Source: Platerodrilus igneus (Eukaryota > Arthropoda > Insecta > Coleoptera > Lycidae). From it: a DNA stretch of 64,000 nt. The notes beneath the pieces are model-generated. The model was not told where the DNA came from, searched no databases, and worked only from the letters and a program-made list of their open reading frames with translations. Positions within the stretch are counted from its first letter, which is position 1. Every line of letters starts with the position of its first letter. The position numbers and the translations under genes were made by a program. Shown here piece by piece: positions 25,436 through 37,924 of the stretch. The stretch spans positions 13,635,501-13,699,500 of the forward strand of contig JARFIW010001480.1 in assembly GCA_036346225.1 (NCBI GenBank). Reading direction: 5' to 3'.

Positions 25436-25496
25436 GCCACGAGGGCATCCTGTCCACGCGTTTCGCCTTAATTGGGCTCATCAGAACTGGAGTGGC
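25436..25496 (-). ncRNA. Hammerhead-ribozyme-like motif, Penelope-type context
   Basis: On the minus strand, CTGATGA (25478-25484) is followed by a three-pair stem II (GCC...GGC) and GAAA (25461-25464). This is the order of the hammerhead catalytic core. The five-base segments GCCAC (minus, 25492-25496) and GTGGC (minus, 25436-25440) could pair as a distal part of stem I. A normal stem III with its UH cleavage site is not evident, so this copy may be inactive or need dimerisation. Penelope-like elements are known to carry hammerheads, and Penelope fragments occur elsewhere in the window. No Penelope coding sequence is adjacent. Confidence 0.4.
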
Positions 25497-25539
25497 AAAG
25501 TTGTAATATTTAATACAAACACCTTATGGGAAGTAGAGC

Positions 25540-26520
25540 ATCACTTAGCTACAATTTGTGTTTTCGTGTCGTTTCACCTGACATCGCAAGACTCTATTTT
25601 CGTCAAAGGGCGTTAAATACCAACTCTAATTCAACTAATACAAAAAAGTCAACTTTGACTAAATACGCTTGACGTAGAAAATACACTTTATATGAGCAAA
25701 ATTAGAGAAGACCTTATGAATGTTTTCATTTATTCCGCATGGGAACCATTTGAAACTATTAATAAGCTGCGAAACCATCATTAAAGCGTGCTTGATTTTG
25801 GAAGAAATTGAGTAACATTTTGAACATCATTTCATTCATTAGCAACGAAAGTTATTAATGGAATAAACGCCTTAATGTAAACTGAAAAATTGCATTTATT
25901 TTGAAAAACCTTGCAACAATTGCTAATCGCGAAGATATTATATTAGGAAGGTTGAATTCGAATTGCATTCAATCGATCACGTAGAATGAAAAAATTTTGT
26001 TGCACGACTCACATTTGTGGGCGATAATGACATTCTCAAAACAAAGACGTTATTTACTGTTGTAAGTCACTGATTTAAACCAATACAAACTTTATTGAAC
26101 TTTTAACTATGAGAGTAACGTCGAACTAGCAATATTAGAACCTTTTAACAAATTCAACTTAGAAATTAGAAACAAAATGACTTGCTGGTCATAGTGTATG
26201 CGCGATTCCTCAAGTTCTACGTGAGGAGTGGCATCAGAAATTTTCTTCACGCAAATGTTTATAAATAAGAGCATACGTACTAGAAAAATATGAATACTGA
26301 TTTTTCAATTAACAAGTAACATGTAAATTCAGAAAGTGGTATACTTAAATACTAATTAAAGGTTAAATGAAATTGAAGAGTAAATTGTGCGCAAATTCGA
26401 CTTAGTGGATTCAATCGTAAATAATACTTTCTTGTTAGAATTTTTATTTTAAAAGCGGATAATTGTAAGACACTGAATCATTAATCAAATCCTAAACTAC
26501 CACTCTAAAATACTAATCAC
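25540..26520. other. Unassigned sequence
   Basis: No coding or repeat structure recognised between the hammerhead-like motif and the solo LTR. Confidence 0.4.
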
Positions 26521-26525
26521 CACCA

Positions 26526-28053
26526 TGTAATTTGAATATTTACCTACCGCGTGAGGGTATCCAATTAACAATAAATAATAAATGACAGGACCTCTAACAC
26601 TATCGTACCCTCACGTTTCGGGACGTTGCCTCGCAAGCTGCAGCAGTCGGTGAAAGGGGGGGTTCATTAAACAAACACACTGAGACGAAATTCCTATTGT
26701 TTTATTAAATGGGCTACTAACTAAAACTTCAACTAATTACATATGCATAACAAAAATATACAGTAAATAACCTTATTTACAATAGGGCGCCACCATGGGA
26801 ATTAAACGGCCCATGGACCAATCGCGGTAATAGCTCTTGTCGCACTTTGTTCGTAGGCGATGAACCAAGATTGCAGGACAGAAAATAAGTCACTTCACAG
26901 GGGCTAATCTTTTAAAGTCTCCGGCAGCACAAACACAACTTAACTAAACTTAACTAACAAAACTTTTGAATAGTAATACAGTAATACAGTAATACAGTTC
27001 TGGGTGTAAACACCCCAATAACAAAAATTTATTAATGCTACCCTAGTCTACCTAACTTGCATAGTACGACGACCCTTTCTTTTTTTTAAACCACGGGGTC
27101 ATCAACAACAGGAAAAATACGACCTTTGCAAGGGTCAAATATTACAGTAACGAAACTCCTGACCGGAGCTTCGCGTACTCAGGTAGTCTCGCGGCTTAGT
27201 GATTACAGGTCTCATACAAACGTCGAAACAACAATAAAATAGAAGACCCTTCTAAAGCGATGCGGTCTCTAAAACAATACTTTAACGGGATCAATTTACT
27301 AGAACTGAGCTTTAACCCGACGTTGTATTTTATGGAAATCGACAGGTACTGTATTTAAACAAATACGGAATTATGATGCATAACACCGCCTTGAGTTCAT
27401 GTTAATACCACATATATTAATTACTTAGAAAAATAACTAACTTAGAAACATAACGACACGCACTTGACTTCAGAGAAATAAACACATCACTGAATCTGGC
27501 AAATAACAGCCAGCTTTAACCTCTAACGCGTCTGGAAATAAACAACCCCGATTCCCACCGGCTGGCATCCTTATGTACATTTAAGTTAATTGAAAAATAA
27601 CCCCTTTCTTGGCTCTCATACTCGACTTAGGATACGCCGGTTGTAAATCTTTAAGATTAATTAAACTGCCAATTGCACTAAGATAGCCACACAAGTAGAT
27701 CTCGGAACTAATTTTTAGTTGAGTACTCCGCTAATTGAAAAATTCCTTCAGACCACCCTGACATAAATAGGATCCTAGAACATGATTGACATCTAATCAT
27801 AGATAGCAACTAATCTGACATGTTTAGTGCCTTTGAAGTAAAGTGCCTTTAGAAAAATTAATTAACTCTTGGATTATATCTTCCTGGAGCTTCGCTAGGA
27901 CGCTACATGGGTGATCTTGCAGCGGTTTACAATTGCAGAATATTTATGCTACACGACCTTCATTCTAATAATTAGCATGCTAAAATTAAACTAGAAAATA
28001 ACTACTTTTAGAAATACTAGAACTATTATAGCGTATTAAAACAGTATGTTACA
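26526..28053 (-). repeat. Solo LTR of a Gypsy-1-related family, 4-bp target duplication
   Basis: A 1528-bp unit with plus-strand ends TGTAAT...GTTACA, the same terminal bases as the Gypsy-1 LTRs (TGTAAT...GTTACA, 1556 bp). It is flanked by ACCA on both sides (26522-26525 and 28054-28057), a 4-bp target duplication as expected for Gypsy integrases. Inside, a TTTTATT tract is followed by a GGGC-rich palindromic block, in the same layout as Gypsy-1. No internal coding sequence is attached. The inverted repeat CGTGAGGGTA/TACCCTCACG (26550-26559 and 26607-26616) lies close to one end. Confidence 0.65.
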
Positions 28054-28057
28054 ACCA

Positions 28058-29450
28058 AACTACTAAGTACCACCCTAAAATTTAAATTACCACCCTTAGT
28101 TTAGGTACCACTATAAACCTCATACGTGTTGCTTTAAATGGTTCTACTACTCAAAGAAAATTTTTAAATAATAATGCAGTCATTTTTTTCGAGATCTAGT
28201 ACATTCAATAGAAGTCATTGTTTTAATTTAATTACTTTGGAGCTGCCTGCATAAAATTTGTGTTGGATCTTAATGTGGATGTCAAATTGGGTAACTTTAT
28301 TAGTACTTCAATGCTAGAAAAACCGTTTATTTCGATATAATTCGAGAATACTGTAATCAAGGTCAAATTAGTTTATAAGTTGTGCGCTGTAAGTAAAAAA
28401 TAATTGGAAATGTGCGTTGTAAATTGAATAATTTTAACATAATATTTAGTGGTTGTAAGATTTTTATAATTTAGTGACTGATTTATAAAAGTAAGAGCAA
28501 TTTAGACGAGTTTCTTTTTTTTGGTTCTAAGGAATTTTTTAGTAAAAGTTTGGAGGAAAGAGTGCTCTAACCCTAAGACGTAATCAACAGTATATGAAGT
28601 GGTGTAAATTGAGACTTTAGTAAGTTTTAAATATTGTATGTGATAGTATTTGTCCTGCCTATTTATTTTACTTTATTATTGGTATTTATTGTGAACTTTT
28701 GTATATCTAAGATTTTTGTGGAATTTAGTACGCCAATTGAATTTGAGAGAGTCTGCTCTACTTCCTGAATAGCCGAGGTAGTTGTTTCGTTGATTTAGAT
28801 AGAGGATTATGCGATTTTTGGATGGAGGAGGTGACTACTAGTTCGGCAGCAGAAGAAAATTAGCGTTCCAGGTAAGAAAAACTTCTACGTTTTCATTAGA
28901 CGTTAATTTCACGTCGTATTTATCGGCGCTGACAACGTAGGGGTTCGAAGCACTCCTGATATCACAGCATTATTAATTGCCATCCAGTTCGCGGGGCGCG
29001 TCTTTATTCAGAGGTCTAACATTTCTTCTTATATTTATGTATTATCAAACTCTGTCGGTAATTTATTTACTATTGCTTTGACTGGTAGATATGTTTGTAT
29101 CGACTAGCTCCGTTGAACAATAATAATCCCTTTAGGGAGTGTTCAAGTTTTGTTATTTTATTATCACCAATATCTTAAAATCTTATTTTGGTTTCTAACA
29201 TTTATTCCGAATGAAGTGAAAACTGAACGCTTCCAAATACAACAGTAAGTGAATTTTGATTTATAGTTTAGAAATTATACTAATTTTCTAATAAAAATAT
29301 TATCATGATCCAAATGCTACTAATCTTATCTACTCATAGATTTTATTATTGTCCTACTATTTAATCTTTTATTACTATTCTAATTCTCTTTGTCGACAGA
29401 TACACATGATTTCCCCTTACTAAATTACTAATTGGTTATTTATAAATTAG
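28058..29450. other. Unassigned sequence with one splice-donor-like site
   Basis: No long ORF. At 28828-28870 a 14-codon open stretch is followed by CAG/GTAAGA, a strong match to a 5' splice site. A non-coding first exon is conceivable but unsupported. Confidence 0.3.
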
Positions 29451-29469
29451 ATTGATAATAGTATTAAAT

Positions 29470-30222
<753 letters not shown>

Positions 30223-31340
30223 ATGTTGGAAATATACAGGTCTAAACCTAATTACATATTTCCACTAAAAATAAAGTAACAAAAAGAAAAATGTTAAATT
30301 ATGACATTTCCTTCCTCGCATATTGATGAGAATGCATTACAAACTTTAAATAAACATGTTTGATATAACTAGACAGTAAATTCATTTTATGCTATAATTC
30401 TGTGTTGTGTGTGGGTGTATGTGTTGGTGTGTGGATGGATGAGGGTGTGTTGTTTATGTGTAAATATGCGGGTATTACATTTTATATAATAATTTTACAC
30501 AGGTTTCTTTTAAAGCTCTGTAAGGTATTTCCAAACAATGGTATATTGGCTTTTTTAGAAATGTTATTATAAATCGACAATGTTTTTATAAATGGTGAGT
30601 TCTGCCTTAGTTGAGTACGATAGTATGGAATATAAAATAGATCTCTTCTTCCACCAAAGTGGAGAGGTGCATAAAAACCAATTTTACATACTGCAACTCG
30701 ATAGTCAATATAATTATTAATTACTTTGAACAAAAACGTGAGTGCGATCGCTATCCTACGCCGCTCTAATTTCATAATATTTAACAATAAACTAGCTTCC
30801 ACATATAATCGAACCCAATAAACTTCCAATATTTTTTGAAGTAGATATACATGATAAACTTATTCTGTACAGTCTCTATCATTTGCGAATGCTTACATGT
30901 GCCAGGGTCCCAGACTGTAATTGCAAACTCTAATTTTGATCTTACCAGTGTGTCATATAATACTCTGATGCATTTTATATCTTGAAATTGACGTGTATTG
31001 CGGATTACAAATCCCAACATTCTATATAAAGATGCACACAGTATTATAATGTGCGTTTCAAAACCCAAGTTACTAGTAAATACAACTCCTTAATCTTTGA
31101 TGTTATCGACTTCTCCTAAGTTATCATTTAACAATTTGTAAGTATACTGAATTTTATTCAACTTCAGTGAATCACTCATCTTAATACATTTATTAATGTA
31201 TAGTTGCAATTTATTATCGTTGCACCAGTCTTGTACCTTACTAAGTTCTGACTGCAATAAATGACAATTGTGTATATTCTTTATTTCCATAAATAACTTT
31301 AAGTCATCCGCAAACAACAAACACTGGCAATCTACCAACC
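30223..31340 (-). mobile_element. LINE-A (Jockey/CR1-like) 3' half, minus strand
   Basis: The minus strand carries an RT palm motif (CLLFADDLKLF, 31330-31295), then a segment ending WCNDNKLQLYINKC. Next comes the RT C-terminal part (ASLYRMLGFVIRNTRQF, then LEFAITVWDP, 31068-30781) and a C-terminal tail (30829-30482). The 3' UTR at 30223-30480 contains atgtaattagg, shared with the plus-strand copy near 33105. The 3' end runs into AATC repeats on the minus strand. The 5' part of RT is degraded or missing. Reading frames shift between the blocks. Confidence 0.8.
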
Positions 31341-31344
31341 TTTA

Positions 31345-31960
31345 TTTCGATAAATTTAAATTTTTTATAATGTATTTTGCTATAGGTGTACTGGTTGCCA
31401 AAATTAGCTATTCTTTTCGACATTTCTTTCTACTTAAGTTTATACAAATGTTTCAATTATGCTTAATCTACAATGTTTGTAATTCAACAGTTGCATAGCC
31501 AAGTTGGTATACTTTTTTACTTTCCTTGAATATCTTTTGATCCCTAAAAGTGGTCCTATTCTCTTGATATTTTCTCTGTTTCTTAAATTTGTCCATATAC
31601 ATACTTTCCTTGACCCGATGAATCAAAAGCTTAGCAATTGTGAATCTTCTGTTTTCTAAATTATTTTTATAACATTTACAGATTATAAACTTCTTCCTAG
31701 TACAAGTAACTTTTCAAGATATAAATCACCTTGCTCTTTTTTTTAAATATTGATTATGTATAATATAGTTCTTAAAACTTAGTAAAAATTCACATAAAAA
31801 TTTTTTATGCTCCCAATTTCTGCTTTCTCAAAATTAATAATTATTCAAAACTTCCTTTACTTGATAACCACTTCTATGTCATTATATTATCCATATTTAC
31901 CTTATTCTAAAACTAATGCCTACTCTTACATTTTATATCTATGTGTACATATTGTTTATA
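31345..31960. other. Degraded junction between two LINE-A copies
   Basis: AT-rich; may contain decayed RT sequence upstream of the minus-strand copy, but nothing is clear enough to annotate. Confidence 0.35.
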
Positions 31961-31974
31961 TTTTTATTATCTCG

Positions 31975-33152
31975 AGTCCATTGTATTTTTGTTAATGATC
32001 TTTCTAGCCAGCGAAAGCATTGTTATTGCCTACTTTTTACTGACGATCTAAAAATACACAAAGGAATTAAGTCTGATGCCGATACACTTTTTATAGAATC
32101 GGATATCAACACCTTGTATCAATGGAGTATATTAAGTAGATAGTATTTTAATTCAGAGAAATGTTTTTCTATAATTTACTATATGAACAAACATTTATCA
32201 CCAAACCTTTACAGGATGAGCACAAAAATATTAAAGCAGGTTTCGGATATAAAAAGCCTAGGGGTGCATTTCCAACACAATTTAAAATTTGACATCTATA
32301 TGGAAAACGCATGCAAAGCTAGTTACAAGATGTTGGGTTTTATCATGTGAAATGGTATACGCTTCACTTCTATAAAAAGCTTTTGTGTGTTATTAAGGGC
32401 GATGTTACGACCTAACTTGGAGTATGCCTCAATCATATGAGCCCCATGTAAACTAAAAGATATAACGATGGTGGAGAAAGTACAAAATAAATTTCTTATG
32501 TATATGTACATTAAAAACTATAAAATGCCACCTGCATTTGAATCATACGCGCCACTTTGAACTGAGATCAACCTGACACAGCTTGAAAACCGTAGGTGTA
32601 TTCATGCGATAAATTCTCTGTACAAGTTATTTATTAATGACATTGGTAGTCCCGATTTACTATCAAACTTTGGTATTTATGTACCAGGGCGTGTATTGAG
32701 AATACAACATTACTCTACGCTGCTCGCTGCAGAACTGCTATTAGAACTCAATCTCCAGCCCCAAGGCTTGCAAAAAATTTCAATTACAAAAGTGAAAATA
32801 CCTTAGTCAATTATTTGGAGACAGTCTTGCTCTCTGTAAGTGACAGTTATGAAACAAGTATAACACAAATTATGATAAAACAGCTATCAAAATGAATTCA
32901 CTCTCACATACCGATATTAGAATTAATTATGGCTTCTAATTTTGTAGTTTGGTACCATTTAGCAGAAATTGTGTTCATTATTGATTCCTAGAATTAGTCA
33001 GTTTCATGCAAATACTTAAATGAATTTTCTATATATAAATGCATTTTTGTTTAAATATTTTTATTATGAATTTGTTTTTTTTATGCAACTACTTAAGGAA
33101 CATGTAATTAGGCTAACAAGCCTATATGATTCTTATTAAATAAATAAATAAA
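31975..33152 (+). mobile_element. LINE-A (Jockey/CR1-like) 3' half, plus strand
   Basis: Starts around a degraded RT motif CLLFTDDLKIH (about 32023-32055). It continues collinearly with the minus-strand copy: KSLGVHFQHNLKFDIYMENACKAS, YKMLGFIM, RPNLEYASII and VQNKFLMYMYIK. The C-terminal part is ENRRCIHAINSLYKLF. Several stops and frame changes are present. The 3' UTR contains catgtaattagg, and the element ends in four TAAA/AAAT repeats at 33136-33153. It is 5' truncated, as is usual for LINE insertions. Confidence 0.8.
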
Positions 33153-33329
33153 TTTCTTATTATCATCCTAATTCTAAAACCTATTAATTTTCTACATCTC
33201 TTTATTTTATTATACAATTTTCTCATACATCGATCTCCTTATCTACTCATTTTTCTTACTTACAACTTTATTTTGTTTACGCTTATTTTTACTGTTACCG
33301 GAATCAATATTTAATTTATCTGAGTTCAC

Positions 33330-33840
33330 AGCCCTGATTTGTCTTATCATCAGGTCTTCAGTCCTGGAATTGGTTAACCTCGTACCCTCATTGTTTTCTA
33401 GTCTGAACTAACCTACACATTTCCCTGAAATTTGCAGAGTCTGCATCTATCACTATCTGCGTGCGAAAGTCTGATCTCGGTCTACCTCTACCTCTCTTTT
33501 CCTATCTCTGCTTGTAATATATTCTATACTATTCTCCAAAAATGACTTAGAACGTATCCTGCCCTTCTATTTCTTTTATTTTTTTTTGTTTTCTACAAAT
33601 ATTTTTATTCCTCTACTATTTCTATAACCTATTTGTTAGTAACTTTGTCCGTCCGTGCTATCATCTTCATACTTTTAAAACACAACATTGCAGAAGACTT
33701 TATCTCTTTCTGTCTGCTTTTCCTACTGCCCCTATTTTATATACGTACTGTGCTGTGCTCCACACATATGCCTTAAACAATTTTCTTTATTGTTTTTATG
33801 TTTGCTGTTTTTGAACATAGTCGCTGTATTATACCCCCGC
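33330..33840 (-). mobile_element. RTE-like LINE (LINE-B) 3' end, minus strand
   Basis: Same 3' region as 6075-6468 and 53400-53650 by nucleotide similarity, including the core tttccctgaaat on the plus strand. Its 3' tail contains GATGAT at about 33345. Coding frame is destroyed. Confidence 0.65.
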
Positions 33841-34487
33841 CGGTGCGGTACGCAAGCCACTACAGTCAGTTGGTAGCAATGTTAAATAATTGCAAAAATG
33901 ATGCGCAAATAAGACATTACGTCACACAATTATTTAAAATTACTACATCACATAAAAAACGAGAAAAGAACTTACGTAAACTGTAGGACTTCTCACAGCA
34001 TTACTCCATGATGGCGGCAGCTGGGCTCGGGAAGCATTGAGGGCGTGGATGATTCGTTGGGCCCGGTTGAATCCAAATTCAAATTTGTCTTCTTCTTTCT
34101 ATTTGTAGGGAGCGACAGGAATACAGGAAAAGGTACGATAATCAGATATAAGGCAGAAAACCTACATATCAAAAAAGGAAGACACGATAAGACACAAAGA
34201 TAACTACATTCGTCCACGTCTCGGTCACCAGTCTCGACGTATCCGGAAATTCACCACTTCCCCCACACTCTGCGTCGGCGCAATCTCGCGCAAACGCACT
34301 GTCTGAAGTGACGGAAATACACACACGTCTTTTCAAATTATTGGCGCGAAATCCTTACAAATTAAAACTTATAGAAATGTTTATATGCCGAATTTTCGGC
34401 ATGTATGAGCTGTTCTTTCTTGTTAAATACAGTCCGGTCACCTTCTATTGTTTTACTATTATATACCCTATTTTCCCAATATTCAGT

Positions 34488-34501
34488 GGTATGTGGAAAG
34501 G
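34488..34501. repeat. SINE target-site duplication, left
   Basis: GGTATGTGGAAAGG; the right copy at 34771-34784 differs at one base. Confidence 0.85.
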
Positions 34502-34770
34502 AAGGCGGCTCCGTGGCGTAGTGGTATATGTGTGAGTACTACGTCCAAGGTTCCGGGTTCAAATCTCGACACGGTCACAAAAATACACCCTCGTTCGGAT
34601 GAGAGGTAAAATGGAGGTCCCGTGTGTGAGTATTGTTACGCACGCTAAAAATCCCTACCTTGCTTGGAACAGCAAGGGTTCGGCAAAATTCCAAATTTTC
34701 CAGGTTAAAAAAAACTTGCTTTCTGGCCAATGTAGTACCTTCGGGTGGAGCATTGGAAAATCACATGTAA
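34502..34770 (+). mobile_element. tRNA-derived SINE-1, copy b (internal 28-bp deletion)
   Basis: The head contains pol III box A (TGGCGTAGTGG) and box B (GGGTTCAAATCTC). The shared body follows, with blocks accctcgttcgga, gaggtaaaatgg, ccctaccttgcttgga and accttcgggtggag. Compared with the copy at 59314 it lacks about 28 bp just after the tRNA-like head. Target duplications flank it. Short ORFs across it are not coding. Confidence 0.9.
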
Positions 34771-34784
34771 GGTATATGGAAAGG
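34771..34784. repeat. SINE target-site duplication, right
   Basis: GGTATATGGAAAGG, 13 of 14 bases equal to the left copy. Confidence 0.85.
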
Positions 34785-34944
34785 GGTAAGCAGCCTGCTG
34801 CTGCCAATTTCCCCCAGCACTTGAGAATTTGTCGAATTAATAGTTTTTCCAATATATCCTTTCGCACAATCAACATTAAGTGAAAATATTTCACAACCAA
34901 CACCAGTAGTTGTATTTTTCTTAAACTTCTTTAGGAATTAAACA

Positions 34945-35638
34945 ACTAAGAGGCGTTAAAATCGTCTTTATTTACGTTTCGATCATTTAATCGAACTTCA
35001 TATGGTCTGGAACTTTCTCCTATGTAAAACTTGTTACATACGCAGGGTATTTTGTAGAAGCAGTTTTTTGAACTTTGTATTGCGTTTTGGGGTTTTGTTT
35101 TTGTTAGTTGTGTTCTTAGTATATTGTTGGTTCTAAAACCCTGTTTTGATTTTGAATTTGTTTCCTATTCTTTGGATTTTTTGGAGAAACCTTTTATGTA
35201 TGGTATTGAGAGCATTTTTTGATGCGTAGCGTTGTTTCTGTTTTACTTTTTTCTATTTTTTGGGACCTTATTCGTTTCTTTTTTTATTATTCTTTTAGGA
35301 TATCTGTTTTTTATTAGTGTACATTTGATTAGGTCTTTCTTTTTCTCTAAAATTTCTTCGTTTGATGACATTAATTTTGCTCTATCATACATGGTTTTGA
35401 TGATTCCTCGTTTGACATAGTGTGGATGGTTTGAATTGAAGTTTAAGTATATGTTTGTGTGTGTTGGTTTTCTGTATACTGATGCATTAATTGTTGTATC
35501 GTTTTTGCTAACTAGAATATTTATAAATGAAAATTTTCATTGTTGCTCTAATTCATAAGTGAATTTAATAGTTGGTTCTATTTTATTAATTGAATCTACA
35601 AAGTTTTTAATCAGTTCTGTATTATGAGGTCAAATAAC
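34945..35638 (-). mobile_element. Penelope-like element 3' half (RT end, linker, GIY-YIG)
   Basis: Minus-strand translation gives, in order, a segment KNFVDSINKIEPTIKFTYE, then VYRKPTHTNIYLNFNSNHP and KRGIIKTMYDRAK. These are landmarks of the Penelope RT C-terminus. Then come a lysine-rich linker and a GIY-YIG-like endonuclease segment YKIPCVCNKFYIGESSRPYEVRL (about 35065-34995). Frame breaks are present. Intact Penelope-like elements nick target DNA with the GIY-YIG domain. The 5' side is cut at 35638. Confidence 0.75.
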
Positions 35639-36560
35639 TGTTACGCACAGCGACGTAGCCTACAAAAAAGCCAAAACAAAAGAAAAAGTATGACCGGGCT
35701 CAATCGATGAGTGGGCGGGGTTTTATACCTATAGACAAATTAAAGAGAAACCTGAAATAAATATAAAGAAATTTATATACACTCACTCATTCACACTCAG
35801 AACAAAACATACAAAGGAAAAAACTTATTATTAAACAAAATATTTACAGAACATAGTATGCCCAAACTCAACAAAAAAAAATCAATGTCCTCAATTCACA
35901 TATATACATCATGAGAAACCCCCAAACAGCAAAAAAAATTATTCATAAACATGGCGAGCTGTAGTTTTTAGGTAATTACCCCTGACATTATTTAGTAAAA
36001 AAGAACCAAACGCAGCCCTAGAAACCACAGCTCTAGATCATTGTAAATATAAACTTAACCTATAGTTACAATTATAATGGCAACAACGTTTTCACGCATG
36101 CCAGCAAGTTTCTAAACCATTTTTACGTTAACAACTAGTGTATTTTTAGTTATTTAAAAACAAAATAGTACTGCATTAATATAATGCCAATAAATACCAA
36201 AATAGGGCAATAATTTTCGTGTAGATCGATTAAATTTGAAATTGCATAATACTTGAACGGTAAAATCCCAGGCGATCTGGTTCCAAAGTAGCGAGAGATC
36301 ACAAAAAACTCACCCTCGAGTTGCTGACGTCGGGGTTGAGTCAGTAGCTGGTCCACGTCAGCGAGTAGGTGGGCCTACGCCCAAGAAGAACGCGTTTGGT
36401 CTCCCATTACAACAAGAAGCGGCAACTCAAGGGATTAGCGAGTCCCCCGCAGGAAGCTAGAATAATTACGAATAATAAATTAATTTATTGAAGCTGAAAA
36501 GTACCGTTTTATAAAAACCTTAAATACTTACCACGCCGCATTGCGTGCACAAAATTCGCA
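35639..36560. repeat. Candidate solo LTR (low confidence)
   Basis: Begins TGTTACGCAC immediately where the Penelope sequence stops and ends ...TTCGCA, with TAAC on both sides (35635-35638 and 36561-36564). TG...CA ends plus a 4-bp duplication fit an LTR, but the right flank does not resume Penelope coding sequence and no related copy is in the window. Confidence 0.3.
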
Positions 36561-36564
36561 TAAC

Positions 36565-37138
36565 GAAAAGTGGAACGAAGCAAAACAGGACGGATGTTTT
36601 CGTGTTGCTATTCGAACTGAAAGTGAATATTAAATTTGTTTAGCTAAAGCACAGAGCTCAAAGTAATCTTGTTGTTAAGAAAATAAAACAGGAAAACCCG
36701 AGTTCATTGATATAATATGCAGCTTTTATTCCACGAATTCCTTCAAAGGGAAAACACATAAGCATTAGTTATCGGATACTTGGAAAGACATTCGCGCCTA
36801 TTTAATTATGGCGTAAATTCCACGTTAAGGAATTCTTAGAAAGGATATTTATTTTTAATGAGCAGAAAAATTTATCAAGTAAAATATATAGGATATTTAT
36901 TATTAACTACAATACAATTTTAAACACGTGAAAGGGTTATTTTAATTTACGGAATTAATTTTTGTGTTTAACGCCAGCGGATTTGAGTTAAAAATTATTG
37001 TACATAAACTAACCAATTATTTCCGAAACGAACGTATCATAGCATAGACATCATCTACGTATCTGCACTAGATTAGTGGTATCAATTATTGTGTGAATAT
37101 TACATTTTTTTCGAATTCCTCCAAAAAAAAAATATTAC
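36565..37138. other. Unassigned sequence
   Basis: No coding or repeat structure recognised before the Penelope-like RT fragment. Confidence 0.4.
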
Positions 37139-37139
37139 T

Positions 37140-37392
37140 AAAGATTGGCGATAGAAAGAAGCAAACAGACATTTCTTTGGACCTATCGTAAGGTCCATAG
37201 ATTCACCATGCCATAATTTAGCAAAATTTCACCTAAAAATTATAAATCCATTAGCAGGCAAAACGAATTCTTTTATAAAAAAATGCAACACTTTTTAGAA
37301 AAGTTATCAAGCATTAAAATTGGGAATACACACAATGGTAAATTTTGATGTAGTAAATCTCTTCACAAATGTCTCTGTATGCAAAACGCTAG
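37140..37392 (+). mobile_element. Penelope-like element RT fragment
   Basis: Plus-strand translation includes RSIDSPCHNLAKF, then INPLAGKTNSFIKKC, and MVNFDVVNLFTNVSV. These correspond to the start of the Penelope RT domain, with the DV(V/S)LFT motif. Stops interrupt the frame. It breaks off at about 37392 and RT sequence of the same element type resumes at about 37925. Confidence 0.7.
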
Positions 37393-37924
37393 TTAAGGTT
37401 CGTGGCTTAGGAGCGCCCTTTTTAAAAAACCATTTCCAAACTTCTTAACAATTCGTTTTTATTGATACAGAATTAGCTTATGGAATTTTGACAATTTAGT
37501 TGAATATTACTTTAATCGAAATTACACTAATTAATTGTACAAAAATGAGTAATCTAACGAACTGCAATGCTAAAGCTGATCGATGGATTAGCTGTCGTCG
37601 ACTGGGGCTCCCGGGCTTTTTATAATATCCCTACCCCTCACATGGCTGTGGGTACTTGCAGATCTCATGTCTGCTTATTCTTAACTTTATTCATAAATAC
37701 ATTGTTGCGATCTTAATTTCTAAGTAATCTTGATACGTGACCGTCTGTGACCGCCTGTGACCTGACATCTGCAGTGTCACTATCGTCTGTGCTACAAAGT
37801 AGCGCATCCGTTCTCATGAACGTTAATAAACTTTACAGATTGTCCTTGTTTTACAATGCTGCACTTCACTCAGTGCATTCCTAACACTTTCTAATAATTC
37901 CTTAATTATTCTATTTCTTTATAT
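37393..37924. repeat. About 530-bp insertion inside the Penelope fragment
   Basis: Less AT-rich than its surroundings. The minus strand contains TGTTAGGAATGC (end at 37886) and the plus strand TGGCTTAGGAGCGC (near 37404), which look like imperfect inverted TG ends of a short LTR. No clear target duplication was found. Confidence 0.35.

Larger units (their letters stand above)
34010..34910. repeat. Dispersed repeat R2, copy carrying a SINE insertion
   Basis: The left part resembles 2600-2940. The right part (34430-34487 plus 34785-34910) is the reverse complement of 53150-53360, where the two halves are contiguous. The SINE at 34502-34770 sits exactly at the break. The nature of the host repeat is unknown. 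Confidence 0.7.

Noticed and set aside
34599..34903. ORFs of 94 and 82 codons across the SINE at 34.5 kb
   Set aside because: They run across SINE-1 and its flanking repeat and share sequence with non-coding SINE copies.
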